This document shows positions 9,307 to 16,859 of a stretch of 64,000 nucleotides of DNA, one piece after another. Made by a program: the position numbers and the translations under genes. The notes beneath the pieces were generated by a model. That model was given only the letters and a program-made list of their open reading frames with translations. It had not been told where the DNA came from and ran no database searches. The stretch's first letter is position 1; the number at the start of each line of letters is the position of its first letter. This stretch comes from Aquitalea sp. LB_tupeE (GTDB taxonomy: Bacteria > Pseudomonadota > Gammaproteobacteria > Burkholderiales > Chromobacteriaceae): assembly GCF_013391415.1 (NCBI RefSeq), contig NZ_JACAXB010000018.1, positions 186,001 to 250,000 on the forward strand, written 5' to 3'.

Positions 9307-10563
9307 ATGAAGGTAGTTGTGCTGGGATCGGGTGTGGTGGGGGTGTCCACCGCCTGGTTTCTGGCCCGTGCAGGGCATGAAGTGGAGGTGCTGGACCGTG
9401 CCAGCGGTCCGGCGCGAGAAACCAGCTTTGCCAATGGCGGGCAAATCTCCGTCAGTCAGTCCGAACCGTGGGCCAATCCGTCTGCGCCCTGGCAAATCCT
9501 GCAGTGGCTATTGCGCGACGACGCACCGTTATTGTTCCGTCTGCGGCTGGACCCGGCCCAGTGGCGCTGGTGCTGGCAGTTTCTGCTGGAATGCCGTGGC
9601 AGCCGTGCCGAACGCAATATGCGCCAGATGCTGGCACTGGGCCGCTATAGCCGCGATACCCTGCAGCTGCTGCGTGCCGAGCTGAATCTGGATTACCAGC
9701 AGCAGACGCGCGGCATCGTGTCCCTGTTTCATACTCAGCGCCAGCTGGACGAAGCTGCCCACATCGCCGCGCAAATGCGTGAGCTGGGCATCGACAAGCA
9801 CATCATCAGCCGTGAAGAATTGGCGCGCATCGAACCGGCACTGGCCGGGATCGCCCCCACACTGGCTGGAGCCAGCTACTGTCCGTCGGATGAATCGGGC
9901 GATGTGCATCTGTATACCTGCGCCATGGCCGAGCATGCGGCGCGTGCCGGGGTGGCGTTCCGCTTCAATACCCGCATCAATGCGCTGGAAGCCGAAGGCG
10001 GGCGTATCACTGGGGTGTCGGTCAATCTGCCGGAAGGCAATTACCGCCGCGTAACTGCCGATGCCTACGTGCTGGCGTTGGGCAGTTATTCCCCCTTGCT
10101 GGCCGCGCCACTGGGGCTGCGCCTGCCCATCTACCCGTGGAAGGGTTACTCCGCCACCTTGCCGCTGCGCGATCCTGCTACGGCTCCGCTGGCCAGCATT
10201 ACCGATGAAGCCTACAAAGTGGTGATTTCCCGTCTGGGCAAGCGGCTGCGTATTGCCGGCACGGCGGAGCTGGCCGGTTATTCCAGCAGCCTGAATGCGG
10301 TGCGCTGTCAGGCCTTGATCAAGCGTGGTCAGGCCCTGATGCCGGAGGTGGCCGACTGGGACGCCGCCGAGTTCTGGAGCGGCCTGCGTCCGGCCACGCC
10401 GGGCAATGTGCCGCTGATTGGTCGCAGCCCGTATTCCAATCTTTACTTCAATACCGGACACGGCACGCTGGGCTGGACGGAAGGCGCTGGCAGCGGCAGG
10501 GCGCTGGCGGAAATCATCAGTGGCCGCACGCCGCCGATTGATTTTGCCTTTCAGGGCATTTGA
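9307..10563 (+). CDS. dadA: D-amino acid dehydrogenase small subunit
   Basis: FAD-dependent, membrane-associated oxidation of D-amino acids (typically D-alanine) to 2-oxo acids, feeding electrons to the respiratory chain. It has 418 residues. The N-terminal Rossmann motif [18 protein letters not shown] with the acidic VEVLDR strand end binds [14 protein letters not shown] is the DadA signature, and the C-terminal [19 protein letters not shown] closes the FAD site. The ATG at 9307 follows CTGGAG and starts exactly at the Rossmann strand; 33 extra upstream residues in frame look like leader sequence. No alanine racemase gene (dadX) is adjacent, unlike in many Gammaproteobacteria. Confidence 0.92.
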   Translation: MKVVVLGSGVVGVSTAWFLARAGHEVEVLDRASGPARETSFANGGQISVSQSEPWANPSAPWQILQWLLRDDAPLLFRLRLDPAQWRWCWQFLLECRGSRAERNMRQMLALGRYSRDTLQLLRAELNLDYQQQTRGIVSLFHTQRQLDEAAHIAAQMRELGIDKHIISREELARIEPALAGIAPTLAGASYCPSDESGDVHLYTCAMAEHAARAGVAFRFNTRINALEAEGGRITGVSVNLPEGNYRRVTADAYVLALGSYSPLLAAPLGLRLPIYPWKGYSATLPLRDPATAPLASITDEAYKVVISRLGKRLRIAGTAELAGYSSSLNAVRCQALIKRGQALMPEVADWDAAEFWSGLRPATPGNVPLIGRSPYSNLYFNTGHGTLGWTEGAGSGRALAEIISGRTPPIDFAFQGI

Positions 10564-10640
10564 TCCGACGCAGCGAGCCTGCTGGCGGCAATGCTAAAAT
10601 GCCGGACTGGATTATCTTATTCTCTAACTGGAGTCGGACC

Positions 10641-11840
10641 ATGCGTATCGGAACCCCGCAAAGCGCCACTGCGCTGCGTGTCATGCTGCTGGGCAGTGGT
10701 GAACTGGGCAAGGAAGTTGTCATTGCATTGCAGCGCCTGGGGGTGGAAACCATCGCGGTGGACCGCTACGCCGGCGCTCCGGCCATGCAGGTGGCCCACA
10801 GCAGCCATGTCATCAATATGTCGGATGCCGCCGCGCTGCGTGCGCTGGTGGAGCAGGTGCGCCCGCATCTGATCGTGCCGGAAATCGAAGCCATTGCCAC
10901 CGAAGAGCTGCTGCGCATCGAGGCGGACGGCCTGGCCGAGATCATTCCGACCGCCCGCGCCACTAACCTCACCATGAACCGCGAAGGCATTCGTTGCCTG
11001 GCGGCAGACGAACTGGGCCTGCCTACTTCGCCGTTTGCCTTTGCCTCATCACTGGATGAATTGCAACAAGCCATCGATGGCGGCATCGGCTACCCCTGCC
11101 TGGTCAAGCCGGTGATGTCGTCCAGCGGCAAAGGCCAGTCGCTGCTGCGTGGGCCGGCTGATGTGGCCAAAGCCTGGGAATATGCCGTCAGTGCCGGTCG
11201 CGTGGACAAGGGCCGGGTGATTGTCGAAGGTTTCATCGACTTCGATTACGAAATCACCCAGCTCACCGTGCGTGCCAGCGATGGCCAGGGCGGTATTGCC
11301 ACTCATTTTTGCGATCCCATCGGCCATCTGCAAAAGAACGGCGACTACGTGGAGAGCTGGCAGCCGCAGCCGATGAGCGAACTGGCACTGCTGCGCGCCC
11401 GTGAAATGGCCAAGGCGGTGACCGATGCGCTGGGCGGGCGTGGCCTGTTCGGGGTGGAGCTGTTCGTCAAGGGCGATCAGGTATGGTTCTCCGAAGTCAG
11501 CCCGCGTCCGCACGATACCGGGCTGGTGACGCTGGCCACCCAGCGCTTCTCCGAGTTCGAACTGCACGCGCGCGCCATTCTCGGCTTGCCGGTGGATGCC
11601 AGCCTGCGCAGCGCCGGTGCCTCGGCCGTGATTTACGGTGACATGGAAGAGCAGGGCATTGCCTTTGAAGGCGTGGCCGAAGCACTGGCGGTGCCGGGGG
11701 CGGATCTACGCCTGTTTGGCAAGCCGGAAAGCTTTGTCCGCCGCCGCATGGGTGTGGCCGTGGCCCAGGCCGATGATGTGGCCACCGCGCGTGAGCGTGC
11801 CTTGCTGGCCGCCTCGCTGGTCAAGCCGGTAAAGGACTGA
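10641..11840 (+). CDS. purT: Formate-dependent phosphoribosylglycinamide formyltransferase
   Basis: ATP- and formate-dependent formylation of glycinamide ribonucleotide, the folate-independent route for step three of purine synthesis. It has 399 residues against about 392 in E. coli. The N-terminal domain begins with [22 protein letters not shown]. The ATP-grasp domain (about 115-310) contains [15 protein letters not shown] and [24 protein letters not shown], which holds the metal-binding Glu. The ATG at 10641 follows a CTGGAG site; the in-frame upstream extension has no family counterpart. The next gene starts 4 bases after the stop and is almost certainly co-transcribed. Confidence 0.96.
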   Translation: MRIGTPQSATALRVMLLGSGELGKEVVIALQRLGVETIAVDRYAGAPAMQVAHSSHVINMSDAAALRALVEQVRPHLIVPEIEAIATEELLRIEADGLAEIIPTARATNLTMNREGIRCLAADELGLPTSPFAFASSLDELQQAIDGGIGYPCLVKPVMSSSGKGQSLLRGPADVAKAWEYAVSAGRVDKGRVIVEGFIDFDYEITQLTVRASDGQGGIATHFCDPIGHLQKNGDYVESWQPQPMSELALLRAREMAKAVTDALGGRGLFGVELFVKGDQVWFSEVSPRPHDTGLVTLATQRFSEFELHARAILGLPVDASLRSAGASAVIYGDMEEQGIAFEGVAEALAVPGADLRLFGKPESFVRRRMGVAVAQADDVATARERALLAASLVKPVKD

Positions 11841-11843
11841 GCC

Positions 11844-12230
11844 ATGCAGGAAATGACGCCATACGAGCTGATGGGTGGCGAAGGCGTGGTGCGCTGGCTC
11901 ACCAACCGCTTCTACGACATCATGGACAGCGACCCTTCGGTCAAGGTGCTGCGCGAGATGCATCCGGCTGATTTGGCCGGTTCGCGCGAAAAGCTGTTCA
12001 TGTTCCTGTCCGGCTGGCTGGGCGGGCCGGGCTTGTACATGGAAAAGTTTGGTCATCCGCGCCTGCGCATGCGCCACATGCCGTTTGCCGTGGATGGGGA
12101 AATGCGCGACCAGTGGATGCAGTGCATGACCCAGGCCGTGAACGAACTGCTGGTGGAAGACTGGCTCAAGGCCAAGCTGCTGGAAGCCTTCTATAACACC
12201 GCGGACTTCATGCGTAATCAGGAAGAATGA
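11844..12230 (+). CDS. Group II truncated hemoglobin
   Basis: Small heme protein of 128 residues, probably involved in O2/NO chemistry. The segment FLSGWLGGPGLYMEKFGHPRLRMRHMPF matches the group II (YjbI-like) pattern and contains the proximal histidine region. Tyr in NRFYDIMD would be the B10 distal tyrosine, and Trp in RDQWMQCM the conserved G8 tryptophan of this group. It lies 3 bases downstream of the purT stop, implying translational coupling to purine synthesis. The biological reason is not evident; a role in protecting metabolism from nitrosative or oxygen stress is only inferred. Confidence 0.9.
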   Translation: MQEMTPYELMGGEGVVRWLTNRFYDIMDSDPSVKVLREMHPADLAGSREKLFMFLSGWLGGPGLYMEKFGHPRLRMRHMPFAVDGEMRDQWMQCMTQAVNELLVEDWLKAKLLEAFYNTADFMRNQEE

Positions 12231-12256
12231 TCGCAGTCTGATGTGCTGAAACCGGA

Positions 12257-12292
12257 AACCCTCTGCATGGTGCAAGCTGGCAGAGGGTTTTT
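12257..12292 (+). terminator. Intrinsic terminator of purT-hemoglobin operon
   Basis: AACCCTCTGC (12257-12266) pairs with GCAGAGGGTT (12280-12289), and a T run continues to 12292. It lies between two convergent genes and is oriented for the plus strand. Confidence 0.85.
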
Positions 12293-12294
12293 GT

Positions 12295-12723
12295 TTATCT
12301 GCTTTCCGGTAAGGGCGGAATGGAATAAGTGCCGGTGACATGCGCTACCGGCTCATCGCTGCCAGCGGAGTACAGCAGCACTTCGCCCACGGCCAGGCGT
12401 TTTCCCAGCTTGAGGATGCGGCCTTCGGCAATCACATCTTCCTGCGGCGGCTTGCGCAGGAAATTGATATTCAGGCTGGTGGTCACTGCCAGTTCCACCT
12501 TGCCTATCATGCCCAGTACCACGGCGTAGAGCGTGGCATCGGCCAGTGCCATCAGGGCCGGGCCGGCAATGGTGCCACCGGGGCGGATCAGGTCGGGGTT
12601 GAAGTGCATGCGCATGCGGGCCGTGCCATGGGCCATGTCCTCGGTACGCATGCCGAACAGTTTGACCAGCGGCAGCTCGCTGTCGATCAAGGCCTGGAAG
12701 TCTGCAACGCTGATCTGGCTCAT
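12295..12723 (-). CDS. PaaI-family hotdog-fold thioesterase
   Basis: Probable acyl-CoA thioesterase of 142 residues. The hotdog-fold core is recognisable: HFNPDLIRPGGTIAGPALMALADATLYA forms the long central helix with its acidic residue, and TTSLNINFLRKPPQEDVIAEGRIL the following strands. This arrangement matches the PaaI/YbgC-like 4-hydroxybenzoyl-CoA thioesterase clan. The substrate cannot be read from the sequence. It begins with ATG at 12723 and points toward the purT operon. The 113 bases between it and folB show no clear promoter. Confidence 0.8.
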   Translation of the reverse strand: MSQISVADFQALIDSELPLVKLFGMRTEDMAHGTARMRMHFNPDLIRPGGTIAGPALMALADATLYAVVLGMIGKVELAVTTSLNINFLRKPPQEDVIAEGRILKLGKRLAVGEVLLYSAGSDEPVAHVTGTYSIPPLPESR

Positions 12724-12836
12724 GAAGTTTCTCTGGAAAAAGGCAGAGACACATGCTGCATGACCGTTACGTTAACGTCAATTTGCTGACATCATCCATG
12801 ACCTGATGGCGGCCAGGACAATCTGTGGTGCAGTTC

Positions 12837-13196
12837 TCAGCGCGGGCGGTGTCCGCGTTCGATCAGCACGCCAACGCGGCGCACGCCGGGCAAAATACCC
12901 AGCTTGGTGACGGAAACCTGTACCCAGGGCGCACCAAAGTCTTCACGAATTACCTTGGCAATATATTCGGCCAGTGCTTCGAGCAGCAGGAAGTGCTGTT
13001 CCGACAGCGCTTTGCGCAGCCGTTCCACCACCACGCCGTAGTGAATGGTGTCGCCGATATTGTCGGTGTGACAGGGCACTTCACTGGGAATGCCGATTTC
13101 CAGGTCGATTTCGATGGTTTGCGGATTTTTCCGCTCCCACTCATAAACACCGATAATGGTGTCGGCGCGTACTTCGCGCAGGAAAATGATGTCCAT
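12837..13196 (-). CDS. folB: Dihydroneopterin aldolase
   Basis: Cleaves 7,8-dihydroneopterin to 6-hydroxymethyl-7,8-dihydropterin and glycolaldehyde in folate synthesis. The family length of 119 residues starts at the ATG at 13196 with MDIIFLREVRADTIIGVYEWERK, whose Glu in VYEWE corresponds to the catalytic Glu22 region. The catalytic lysine lies in VSVTKLGILPGVRRVGVLIER. The reading frame is open far upstream on this strand through the plsY region, but those residues have no counterpart and the ATG is well placed. It is divergent from plsY, an arrangement common in Neisseriales. Confidence 0.94.
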   Translation of the reverse strand: MDIIFLREVRADTIIGVYEWERKNPQTIEIDLEIGIPSEVPCHTDNIGDTIHYGVVVERLRKALSEQHFLLLEALAEYIAKVIREDFGAPWVQVSVTKLGILPGVRRVGVLIERGHRPR

Positions 13197-13210
13197 TGCT
13201 ATGCCGGGAG

Positions 13211-13239
13211 TTGGGCTTTGTCGCCCGATACCGTAAAAT
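13211..13239 (+). promoter_or_regulatory. Probable plsY promoter
   Basis: TTGGGC (13211-13216), a 17-base spacer and TAAAAT (13234-13239) lie 29 bases before the plsY start, in the short divergent region shared with folB. Confidence 0.5.
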
Positions 13240-13268
13240 CCGAAGCCTTCTATTCTAATGGATACACC

Positions 13269-13895
13269 ATGACCACGACAGCATTTGCCTTCATTGTTGC
13301 GGCCTACCTGCTGGGCTCGCTGTCTTTTGCCGTGATCGTGAGCAAGGCCATGGGCATGGCCGACCCGCGCAGCTACGGCTCGGGCAACCCCGGTGCCACC
13401 AATGTATTGCGTACCGGCAAGAAGCTGGCCGCGGTACTGACCTTGCTGGGCGATGGCGCCAAGGGCTGGGTGGCGGTGGCACTGACGGCCTGGCTCGGCC
13501 CGCAATATGGGCTGGGTGAGCAGGCTATTGCCATGTCGGCATTGGCGGTGCTGATCGGCCACATGTGGCCGGTATTCTTCGGCTTCAAGGGCGGCAAGGG
13601 CGTGGCTACCGCAGTGGGCGTGCTGTTCGGTTTCAATATCTGGCTGGCACTGGCTGCCATTGCTACCTGGCTGTTCATGGCTTTTGTGGTGAAGATTTCC
13701 TCGCTGTCCGCCATCGTGGCCTGCGTGATGGTGCCAGTGTATGCCTATTTCATCACCGGCCCGTCTTCGCCTTATTTTGGCACTTGCATCATCATTGCCA
13801 TCCTGGTGATTCATCGTCACAAGTCCAACCTGATCAAGCTGTTGACCGGGCAGGAAGGTAAGATTGGTGAAAAAGCTGGCAGCGGCGATAAATAG
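13269..13895 (+). CDS. plsY: Glycerol-3-phosphate acyltransferase PlsY
   Basis: Inner-membrane enzyme that transfers the acyl group of acyl-phosphate to glycerol-3-phosphate, the first committed step of phospholipid synthesis. It has 208 residues. Conserved motifs are SYGSGNPGATNVLRTG, HMWPVFFGFKGGKGVAT (the phosphate-binding GGKGVAT) and VIHRHKSNLIKLL at the C-terminus. About five hydrophobic helices are visible. The ATG is preceded by a good -10/-35 pair. Pairing with folB (divergent) is widespread in beta- and gammaproteobacteria. Confidence 0.95.
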   Translation: MTTTAFAFIVAAYLLGSLSFAVIVSKAMGMADPRSYGSGNPGATNVLRTGKKLAAVLTLLGDGAKGWVAVALTAWLGPQYGLGEQAIAMSALAVLIGHMWPVFFGFKGGKGVATAVGVLFGFNIWLALAAIATWLFMAFVVKISSLSAIVACVMVPVYAYFITGPSSPYFGTCIIIAILVIHRHKSNLIKLLTGQEGKIGEKAGSGDK

Positions 13896-13923
13896 TCTTG
13901 AAGCTGACCGGTATTTGCCATGC

Positions 13924-13948
13924 AAAAAGCCCGCGCAAGCGGGCTTTT
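13924..13948. terminator. Bidirectional terminator between plsY and the deacetylase-like gene
   Basis: AAAAGCCCGC (13925-13934), a GCAA loop and GCGGGCTTTT (13939-13948) give T tracts on both strands. It can therefore serve plsY on the plus strand and the convergent gene on the minus strand. Confidence 0.88.
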
Positions 13949-13970
13949 GCTTGTTGCGGATGATGGCAGG

Positions 13971-14930
13971 CTAGCCGTCCGACAGTACTTTCACATGGGC
14001 GGTGACGCTGCGTGCCAGCGAAGACAAATCATAGCCGCCTTCCAGTACCGACACGATGCGGCCATCAGCATACTGGTCGGCAATCTGCATCAGATGGCGA
14101 GTGACCCACTCGTAGTCGGCTTCCACCAGCCCCAGCGATCCCATGTCATCCTCGCGATGGGCATCAAAACCCGCAGAAATAAAGATCATCTGCGGTTTGA
14201 AGTCGTGCAGGCTGGGCAGCCAGACGTTTTCCACCACTTCGCGGAATTCCCGTCCGGTGCTGCCCGCCTTCAGCGGTACGTTCACCATATTCGCCCCAGC
14301 CGGGTTGTCACCACAGTAAGGGTAGAAGGGGTGCTGGAAGATGGACACCATCATCACGCGCGGGTCGTCACGGAAGATGTCTTCGGTGCCGTTGCCGTGA
14401 TGCACGTCGAAGTCGATCACCGCAATCCGCTCGAACTTGTAGGTGGACAGCGCATGGGCAATGCCGACAGCGATATTGTTGAAGAAGCAGAAACCCATTG
14501 CCTTGTCGTGCTCGGCATGGTGGCCGGGTGGACGAATGGCACAGAAGGCATTGGGCGCCTTGTCCTCGCACACCAGTTCCACCGCCTTGATTACCGCACC
14601 TGCGGCGCGACGTGCGGCAGGCAGGGTACCCGGCGCCATGGCGGTGTCCGGGTCCATGCGGAAGGTGCCAACCGACGGCGCACAGGCTTCGATGTATTCC
14701 ACATAGCGTGGTGGGTGCACCCGAGCCAGTTGCTGCTCGGTGACTTCCGGTGCTTCCACCTCATGCAGGCTGTCGTAAATCTGTGCGGCCATCAGTTGAT
14801 CCTTGATGGCTATCAGGCGTTCCGGGCATTCCGGGTGGCCTACCCCCATATTGTGCTGCAGGCAGACAGAATGGGTGATATAGGCAGTGAGTCCGTTTCT
14901 CTGTAGACGGTTTTTTAGCCAAGTTAACAC
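13971..14930 (-). CDS. Histone deacetylase family protein (class II HDAC-like amidohydrolase)
   Basis: Zinc-dependent amidohydrolase of 319 residues. Family motifs are GHPECPERL at the N-terminus, RPPGHHAEHDKAMGFCFFNN with the catalytic His pair, IDFDVHHGNGTEDIF with the zinc-binding Asp and His, ISAGFDAHREDDM with the second zinc Asp, and LEGGYDL. Bacterial relatives include acetylpolyamine amidohydrolases and acetoin-utilisation-type proteins; the substrate here is not determinable. I chose a GTG start at 14930 because AAGGAA precedes it by 6 bases; ATG codons further upstream would run into the moxR promoter. It is divergent from moxR. Confidence 0.88.
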   Translation of the reverse strand: MLTWLKNRLQRNGLTAYITHSVCLQHNMGVGHPECPERLIAIKDQLMAAQIYDSLHEVEAPEVTEQQLARVHPPRYVEYIEACAPSVGTFRMDPDTAMAPGTLPAARRAAGAVIKAVELVCEDKAPNAFCAIRPPGHHAEHDKAMGFCFFNNIAVGIAHALSTYKFERIAVIDFDVHHGNGTEDIFRDDPRVMMVSIFQHPFYPYCGDNPAGANMVNVPLKAGSTGREFREVVENVWLPSLHDFKPQMIFISAGFDAHREDDMGSLGLVEADYEWVTRHLMQIADQYADGRIVSVLEGGYDLSSLARSVTAHVKVLSDG

Positions 14931-14940
14931 GAGCGTTTCC

Positions 14941-14968
14941 TTGTTGCGTACGATTGTTTGCGTACAAT
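14941..14968 (+). promoter_or_regulatory. Possible moxR operon promoter
   Basis: TTGTTG (14941-14946), a 16-base spacer and TACAAT (14963-14968) lie 57 bases upstream of the moxR start, between the divergent deacetylase-like gene and moxR. Confidence 0.4.
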
Positions 14969-15025
14969 GGACGCGAGTTTTATCTTTATGTATTTTCGAT
15001 AAATACTGCGCGCAACCGGGTCCAA

Positions 15026-15925
15026 ATGCAATCACTCAGCCTTGCCTATCGTCAACTGAACACGCTTATCCTGGGGAAGTCTCGCGCCGTCCGGCTGGCG
15101 CTGACCTGCCTGATCGCCCGGGGCCATCTACTGATCGAGGATGTGCCCGGCGTGGGGAAAACCACGCTTGCCCATGGTCTGGCGGCGGTGTTGGGCCTGC
15201 ATTATCAGCGGGTGCAATTCACCAGCGACTTGCTGCCTGCCGACATTCTCGGGGTCAATATCTACCAGCGAGATAGCGGCAGTTTCCGCTTTCATCAGGG
15301 GCCGGTGTTCAGTCAGCTGTTATTGGCCGATGAAATCAATCGCGCCTCGCCCAAGGTGCAATCCGCCTTGCTGGAAGCCATGGAAGAACGCCAGGTTTCG
15401 ATTGATGGCGACAGTCACCCGCTGCCCCAACCGTTTTTTGTGATTGCCACCCAGAACCCGTCCGAGCAGCTGGGGACGTTCCCGCTGCCGGAATCGCAGC
15501 TGGACCGTTTCTTGATGCGGATTTCTCTTGGCTATCCCGCTGCCGATGCCGAGCGGGCGCTGTTGCTGGGACAAGACCGGCGTAGCCTGCTGGCAGACAT
15601 GACGCCTTGCTTGCAGGGCGATGGCCTGCTGCAACTGCAAGAGAAGGCTGCCGCGCTGACCGTTACCCCCGATCTGGCTGATTATGTGCTGGCGTTGTTG
15701 CAGGCCACCCGGCAAGAAGGCAGTTTCCTGACTGGACTGAGCCCGCGTGCCGGTCTGGCCTTGCTATCGGCAGCCCGGGCATGGGCCATGCTGGAAGGCC
15801 GTGACCACGTATTGCCGGAAGATGTGAAAGCCATTTTCCCGGCCGTGGCTGGCCATCGTCTGGGTTTGGCCGGGGATGCCACGGCCAGCCTCACCGCCTT
15901 GCTCGACCATGTTGCCATTCCGTAA
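15026..15925 (+). CDS. MoxR-family AAA+ ATPase
   Basis: AAA+ chaperone-like ATPase of 299 residues. The Walker A motif is EDVPGVGKTTLAHGLA (about residue 45), the Walker B motif LLADEINRASPKVQSALLEAMEE, and sensor 1 and the arginine finger lie in ATQNPSEQLGTFPLPESQLDRF. The C-terminal MoxR lid contains GLSPRAGLALLSAARAWAM. MoxR proteins act with substrates or partners encoded next door, often to insert metals or cofactors or to mature extracytoplasmic complexes. Here it precedes a DUF58 gene and a TgpA-like transglutaminase, overlapping the former by 17 bases. The ATG at 15026 lacks a strong ribosome-binding site, but upstream frames hold no family sequence. Confidence 0.92.
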   Translation: MQSLSLAYRQLNTLILGKSRAVRLALTCLIARGHLLIEDVPGVGKTTLAHGLAAVLGLHYQRVQFTSDLLPADILGVNIYQRDSGSFRFHQGPVFSQLLLADEINRASPKVQSALLEAMEERQVSIDGDSHPLPQPFFVIATQNPSEQLGTFPLPESQLDRFLMRISLGYPAADAERALLLGQDRRSLLADMTPCLQGDGLLQLQEKAAALTVTPDLADYVLALLQATRQEGSFLTGLSPRAGLALLSAARAWAMLEGRDHVLPEDVKAIFPAVAGHRLGLAGDATASLTALLDHVAIP

Positions 15926-16859
15926 GCGCCTGCGTGGCTGGTGGTGGCGACGTCTGCCACCGGAGACGGTCTGCAAGCTGAGGCAGCGGCGCATCTATCT
16001 GCTACCCACCCGTTTTGGTGTGCTGTTATTACTGGTGGCCGCCGCAGTGTGGGTGGGCGCGCTTAATTACGCAGTCAGCCTGGCTTATGGACTGGCGTTC
16101 TGGATCATCAGCCTGGTATTGCTTGCCGTGTTGATGGCTTTCCGGCAACTGGCCGGTCTGCAATTGCAGGTAGAAGCCGGGGAAAATACTTTTCTCGGCC
16201 AGGTGGCCAACTGCCGTCTGTTGCTGATCAACCCAGCGGGTGTGGAACGACAGATCCATCTTCGGGCAGAAGAGGGTGATAGCACCGTACACTGCCAGCT
16301 GCCTGCTGGTGGCCAGCAGTCGGTCAGCATTCCGCTGCTGCTCAATCGCCGTGGACCGCATGCCTATCCGGTGATGCAAATATGGAGTACAGCACCTCTT
16401 GGCCTGATTCGAGCCTTTTCCTGGTGGCGTCCGGACGCCACTGTGCTGGCCTATCCACACCCCTTGCCCGACCGTGTCCGTCATGCCGATGGCTTGCAAG
16501 CAGGCAAAGGACGTAGCGGGGGAGAGGATGAGGAGGATTTCTCCCATCTGGCTGAATATCAGGTTGGGGATACGCCACGCCAAATTGCCTGGAGCTTGCT
16601 CGCGCGGCGCGATGTGCTGGCGAGCAAACGCTTTGTCAGCCAGCCGCGCGGTACTGCCGTGCACGAACTGGCCTGGCAGGATTATCCGGCGGCACTGGAT
16701 GGGGAAACCCGGCTGTCGCGTTTGTGCTGGCGCTTGTTGCAGTGCGAGAAGGCTGGCCAGCGTTATCGGGTGCGTTTGCCCGATACGGTGATCGAACCGC
16801 AGGCAGGTCAACGGGAACGGGCGCTGGCCGCACTGGCCAACTGCTCACTGCCATCATGA
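15909..16859 (+). CDS. DUF58 membrane protein
   Basis: Protein of 316 residues, partner of MoxR. Two hydrophobic helices near residues 35-80 anchor it to the membrane. The C-terminal part contains the DUF58 core SHLAEYQVGDTPRQIAWSLLARRDVLASKRF, related to the von Willebrand A-like fold. Function is not established for the family; with MoxR and TgpA it is thought to form a membrane-associated module. The start overlaps moxR, and the stop overlaps the next gene (ATGA), so all three are translationally coupled. Confidence 0.88.
   Translation: MLPFRKRLRGWWWRRLPPETVCKLRQRRIYLLPTRFGVLLLLVAAAVWVGALNYAVSLAYGLAFWIISLVLLAVLMAFRQLAGLQLQVEAGENTFLGQVANCRLLLINPAGVERQIHLRAEEGDSTVHCQLPAGGQQSVSIPLLLNRRGPHAYPVMQIWSTAPLGLIRAFSWWRPDATVLAYPHPLPDRVRHADGLQAGKGRSGGEDEEDFSHLAEYQVGDTPRQIAWSLLARRDVLASKRFVSQPRGTAVHELAWQDYPAALDGETRLSRLCWRLLQCEKAGQRYRVRLPDTVIEPQAGQRERALAALANCSLPS

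Noticed and set aside
12825-13268. Plus-strand extension of plsY through the folB region
   Set aside because: These codons are antisense to folB and precede the plsY promoter; PlsY starts at its first membrane helix at 13269.
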